Source of the DNA: Winogradskyella helgolandensis
GTDB lineage: Bacteria; Bacteroidota; Bacteroidia; Flavobacteriales; Flavobacteriaceae
Assembly: GCF_013404085.1 (NCBI RefSeq)
Contig: NZ_JABFHO010000001.1
Span: 2,305,001-2,369,000, forward strand
DNA: 64,000 bases
Direction of reading: 5' to 3'
In this document: positions 61,970 to 64,000 of the stretch, one piece after another
How positions within the stretch are numbered: the first letter of the stretch is position 1
Layout: every line of letters starts with the position of its first letter
Notes under the pieces: generated by a model
Told to the model about the DNA's origin: nothing
The model's input: the letters and a program-made list of their open reading frames with translations, nothing else
Databases searched by the model: none
Program-made: the position numbers and the translations under genes

Positions 61970-62893
61970 TTAAAATAATATATCGATATGCAATTCACTT
62001 CTGGCTCCTTCAATACCAGGTGTAAATTCTGTTGAGACTTCTGTGCCTTTAATAATCTCTCCGTACGAATTTTGAAATCTAAAATTTAAAGTCCAGTTTC
62101 CGGTCATGGTATAATTCACTATTCCGTAATACAAACTATCTTCTCCTTGAGTTAAATCTACATTGTTTGGAGAGGAATGATTTCCCATGGAAGGTTCTGG
62201 CATTCTAGGGTCTAGTAATAAGGTGTAGTCTTCTACTTCTGAATATGAAAACTGTGAAGGGTCTGGAAAAATACCTGCTTCACCTGTCGGTTGATTGTAT
62301 TTGTAAATGCCTGCAACCAATTCGTTTTCTGCAATTTTAGGTTTCTGAGGAGCTACTAAGGCTATAAAATAGTGTTCACCATCGCTTCCTGTAAATTCAG
62401 TCATGTTCAAGTTCATGTTAATTTGCTCTTCAACGACTATATCTTGAATTACTGAATAGGTTTGTCCGTTATCTGTAAAGGAAAGATAGAATTTCCAGTC
62501 TTCTGAATCATTAGTTTCACTAGTGAATACTGAATAGCCAGAGTAATAATCGTCTTCAGCATTATATTCTAAATTATATTGATGAGGACAAGAATTGGTG
62601 TTGCCATTATAGTTCGTTAAAATTGGCAAAAACGTGATTTCAGACGTGCTTAAACTTTCATTAGTTTGCGTATTGGTGATATTTAAACGAATCTCATTAT
62701 AACCTTTATACAGTGTTCCGTTTAAAGCTGTGATATTAATTTGATAGTTACCTTCAGTTATGGAAACGACATTTTCATAATCAAAATGTTCAGTAACTAC
62801 GGTGTTTATATCAGCTTCGTAATCGGTTTTGTCTAGGGTACAAGATGTTACTACAACATATAGTGTAGCCGCAAAAAGCATGAATTTTTTCAT
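61970..62893 (-). CDS. Twin YtkA/FixH-like domain lipoprotein
   Basis: 307 residues from the ATG at 62893; an adjoining GTG one codon upstream is possible. The SPII signal ends at Cys18 (YVVVTSCTLDK). Two domains with the same pattern follow. The first has ITFLPILTNYNGNTNSCPHQ and a YYSGYSVF strand. The second has RMPEPSMGNHSSPNN, then YYGIVNYTMTGNWTLNFRF, which is the classic YtkA Met/His-then-Trp pattern. YtkA-like domains are linked to copper handling. It leads the receptor-mbnPH operon and could bind copper outside the cell; this is inference. Confidence 0.8.
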   Translation of the reverse strand: MKKFMLFAATLYVVVTSCTLDKTDYEADINTVVTEHFDYENVVSITEGNYQINITALNGTLYKGYNEIRLNITNTQTNESLSTSEITFLPILTNYNGNTNSCPHQYNLEYNAEDDYYSGYSVFTSETNDSEDWKFYLSFTDNGQTYSVIQDIVVEEQINMNLNMTEFTGSDGEHYFIALVAPQKPKIAENELVAGIYKYNQPTGEAGIFPDPSQFSYSEVEDYTLLLDPRMPEPSMGNHSSPNNVDLTQGEDSLYYGIVNYTMTGNWTLNFRFQNSYGEIIKGTEVSTEFTPGIEGARSELHIDILF

Positions 62894-63207
62894 CACTTAT
62901 GGGTGTTTTATTTAAAAAAAAAAAAACTTGAAAATGTAGCAGGCTCAAATTGGATTGGTTGACGCCTTTTAAAAAGTAATAGCATCAACTCAAATGAGGA
63001 GTGTAGTACGACAATTATTGTCATAATTACAGCTACAGGATATAAATGGAAAACTCGTGTTCAAAATTGATTATGTCAATTTTAAAGCAACACTGTCTTA
63101 TACGATTTAATTATTTCTGAATAAAAAAGTATAGGGTATTGCATTACCATTTTGCATCGCAATTAGCTAAACAAAGGTTTTATAAATTATTGAGTTTCTA
63201 TTTAAAA
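62894..63207. other. Leader of the copper-type operon (314 bases)
   Basis: No gene is apparent. A run of 13 A lies at 62914-62926 close to the start codon. A perfect 6-1-6 palindrome GACAAT-T-ATTGTC is at 63010-63022, 117 bases upstream of the start, and a smaller TTGC-ATC-GCAA dyad is at 63152-63162. No exact TAnnTTTG box was seen on the minus strand. The palindrome is a candidate operator. Confidence 0.5.
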
Positions 63208-63573
63208 TTAAACCAGTGGAGGATGAAAAATAAAATTCATAAAATCGAATTCATAAATTTTATTATAAGATGGTTCTATTTGTGAATTCTGTTCTTTTGA
63301 GACCACAACTAAATTGTTGTCAAAAATATCTTGATAAAAAACAACATGCTGTTCTGTAGAAGACGAATGGTTTTTATCGTTGCTTTTTTCAGAATCTGAA
63401 GCTTTGGCTAATTCTTGTTTTAAATGGCATTTACCATTACAAGCTAATTCTGGCTTGTCTTTATTAACACAAAGTTCATTTTTAATATAATCATAAAAAG
63501 CAGCGTATTCCACAAAGGGAATAGTCGGTTTTAAAAGCATAAACAATGCTAAAAAAAGTGTAGCTGTTTTCAC
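63208..63573 (-). CDS. Small secreted Cx9CxxxCH protein (copy 2)
   Basis: 121 residues from a GTG start at 63573. A signal or anchor covers about 3-20. The ligand motif CVNKDKPELACNGKCHL has Cys35, Cys45, Cys49 and His50 in the same Cx9CxxxCH spacing as the protein at 59588, with identical KPEL and CNGKCHL words. The tail is IFHPPLV. It lies 314 bases upstream of the copper-type operon on the same strand, so it may have its own promoter. No described family was recognised. Confidence 0.7.
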   Translation of the reverse strand: MKTATLFLALFMLLKPTIPFVEYAAFYDYIKNELCVNKDKPELACNGKCHLKQELAKASDSEKSNDKNHSSSTEQHVVFYQDIFDNNLVVVSKEQNSQIEPSYNKIYEFDFMNFIFHPPLV

Positions 63574-63620
63574 AACGCGAAGTTCTAATTTTTTTTAAAA
63601 ACTTCCTAATTTTTTAAATG

Positions 63621-63636
63621 TGTTATTTTGATAACA
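63621..63636. promoter_or_regulatory. Perfect 6-4-6 palindrome, possible Zur/Fur-type operator
   Basis: TGTTAT-TTTG-ATAACA lies 48 bases upstream of the small Cx9CxxxCH gene and 104 bases before the divergent transporter gene. TGTTAT/ATAACA arms resemble known Zur boxes of other phyla. The regulator is not proven. Confidence 0.4.
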
Positions 63637-63739
63637 TAAAGCGATTTAGATTTGACATTAATTAAGATCCATAGCTTTTCTTTTATGTGATTATTTGATG
63701 TTATTTTAGCGTATTAAATAAAGCCACCAGAGTCTGTAC

Positions 63740-64000
63740 ATGAGTATTAAGATTGATAAATTCGTCCTATCTATTATTGTAATAATAATATTTGCTTATT
63801 TTTTTCCAGAATGGGGAATAGAAAGTAGTAATATACCTATAGACACGATTAGTGCGATCGGAATTTCGTTTATATTCTTTTTTTACGGACTTAAACTCAA
63901 CCCAACGCAACTTAAAGCCGGACTCAAAAATTGGAAGTTGCATCTTTTAGTGCAAGGCTCAACATTTTTATTGTTTCCATTGTTGATTTTGTTATGTCGT
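63740..64000 (+). CDS. Bile acid:sodium symporter-family transporter, 3'-truncated by window edge
   Basis: The first 87 residues from the ATG at 63740 (MSIKIDKFVLSIIVIIIFAY) show repeated membrane segments with FFPEWG, IGISFIFFFYGLKLN and QLKAGLKNWKLH, which fit the start of the SLC10A7/YfeH-like branch of the BASS family. The C-terminal two thirds lie outside the window. It is divergent from the small Cx9CxxxCH gene, with 166 bases between starts. The transported substrate is unknown. Confidence 0.8.
   Translation, partial: MSIKIDKFVLSIIVIIIFAYFFPEWGIESSNIPIDTISAIGISFIFFFYGLKLNPTQLKAGLKNWKLHLLVQGSTFLLFPLLILLCR

Noticed and set aside
1..64000. CRISPR arrays, prophage, insertion sequences, rRNA
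   Set aside because: No regularly spaced direct repeats with unique spacers, no transposase, integrase or phage structural gene and no rRNA were seen.

Overview
The window is a 64 kb, AT-rich stretch of chromosome that looks like a marine member of the Flavobacteriaceae (Bacteroidota). The evidence is gene content and order: parA-parB-DUF5683-dapB-lepB-WbqC in one operon, a recF-lipoprotein-DUF721 operon, tandem rhomboids behind mutL, lipoproteins with a Cys followed by SSDD, many genes without a clear Shine-Dalgarno, and several promoters of the Bacteroidota type (-33 TTTG, -7 TAnnTTTG). No plasmid, phage, IS or CRISPR hallmark was seen. The only RNA gene recognised is tRNA-Pro(TGG).

Layout. 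1-6.1 kb (+): end of an exopolysaccharide/O-antigen cluster with three GT4 glycosyltransferases, a Wzy/ligase-like membrane protein and a polyprenyl-phosphate sugar transferase. 6.3-8.6 kb (-): a probable lipoprotein N-acyltransferase (Lnb/DUF4105) and a PorV/PorQ-like outer-membrane protein. 8.9-10.5 kb (+): phosphatidylserine synthase and DUF808. 10.7-14.7 kb (-): kpsF-tatC-CMD-lptB plus a carboxypeptidase-regulatory-domain protein. 14.8-19.9 kb: RecQ, a cyclophilin-FKBP fusion and small unknown proteins. 20-24.8 kb (-): penicillin acylase family and recF operon. 25-31.5 kb (+): TPR protein-ribH, then small membrane protein-mutL-rhomboid-rhomboid-endonuclease/exonuclease/phosphatase. 31.5-37.2 kb (-): the parAB-dapB-lepB block. 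37.4-45.9 kb: two M16 peptidases flanking a TlpA-like lipoprotein and an alpha/beta hydrolase. 46-52 kb (-): uridine kinase, DivIC/FtsB-like protein, methylmalonyl-CoA mutase subunits, and a sugar dehydrogenase/cytochrome c pair.

The most interesting part is 52.4-63.6 kb, an accessory metal-handling island on the minus strand. Block A (63.6-57.6 kb) has the signature of copper acquisition: a TonB-dependent receptor with an OprC/NosA-like CxxxM motif, a twin YtkA-like lipoprotein, an MbnP/MbnH pair (a surface protein and the di-heme enzyme known to oxidise its Trp to a copper-binding kynurenine), and two paralogous small secreted proteins with a Cx9CxxxCH motif that I cannot assign to a described family. 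Block B (57.1-52.5 kb) has MerC, a small His/Cys protein, a second TonB receptor and two His-rich DUF4625 lipoproteins. It is divergent from a Fur-family (probably Zur-like) regulator, with clear divergent promoters and a 9-1-9 palindromic operator between them. All three small secreted proteins of the island end in a PP-hydrophobic tail and two of them directly flank a receptor gene, which suggests a shared and uncharacterised role in TonB-linked metal capture.

Other features: fragments of dispersed genomic repeats read in frame inside the methylmalonyl-CoA mutase small subunit, a family of repeats just behind gene 3' ends, RecQ without its zinc-site cysteines, and MutL with degenerate endonuclease motifs. 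All identifications come from reading the sequence; no database search was run.
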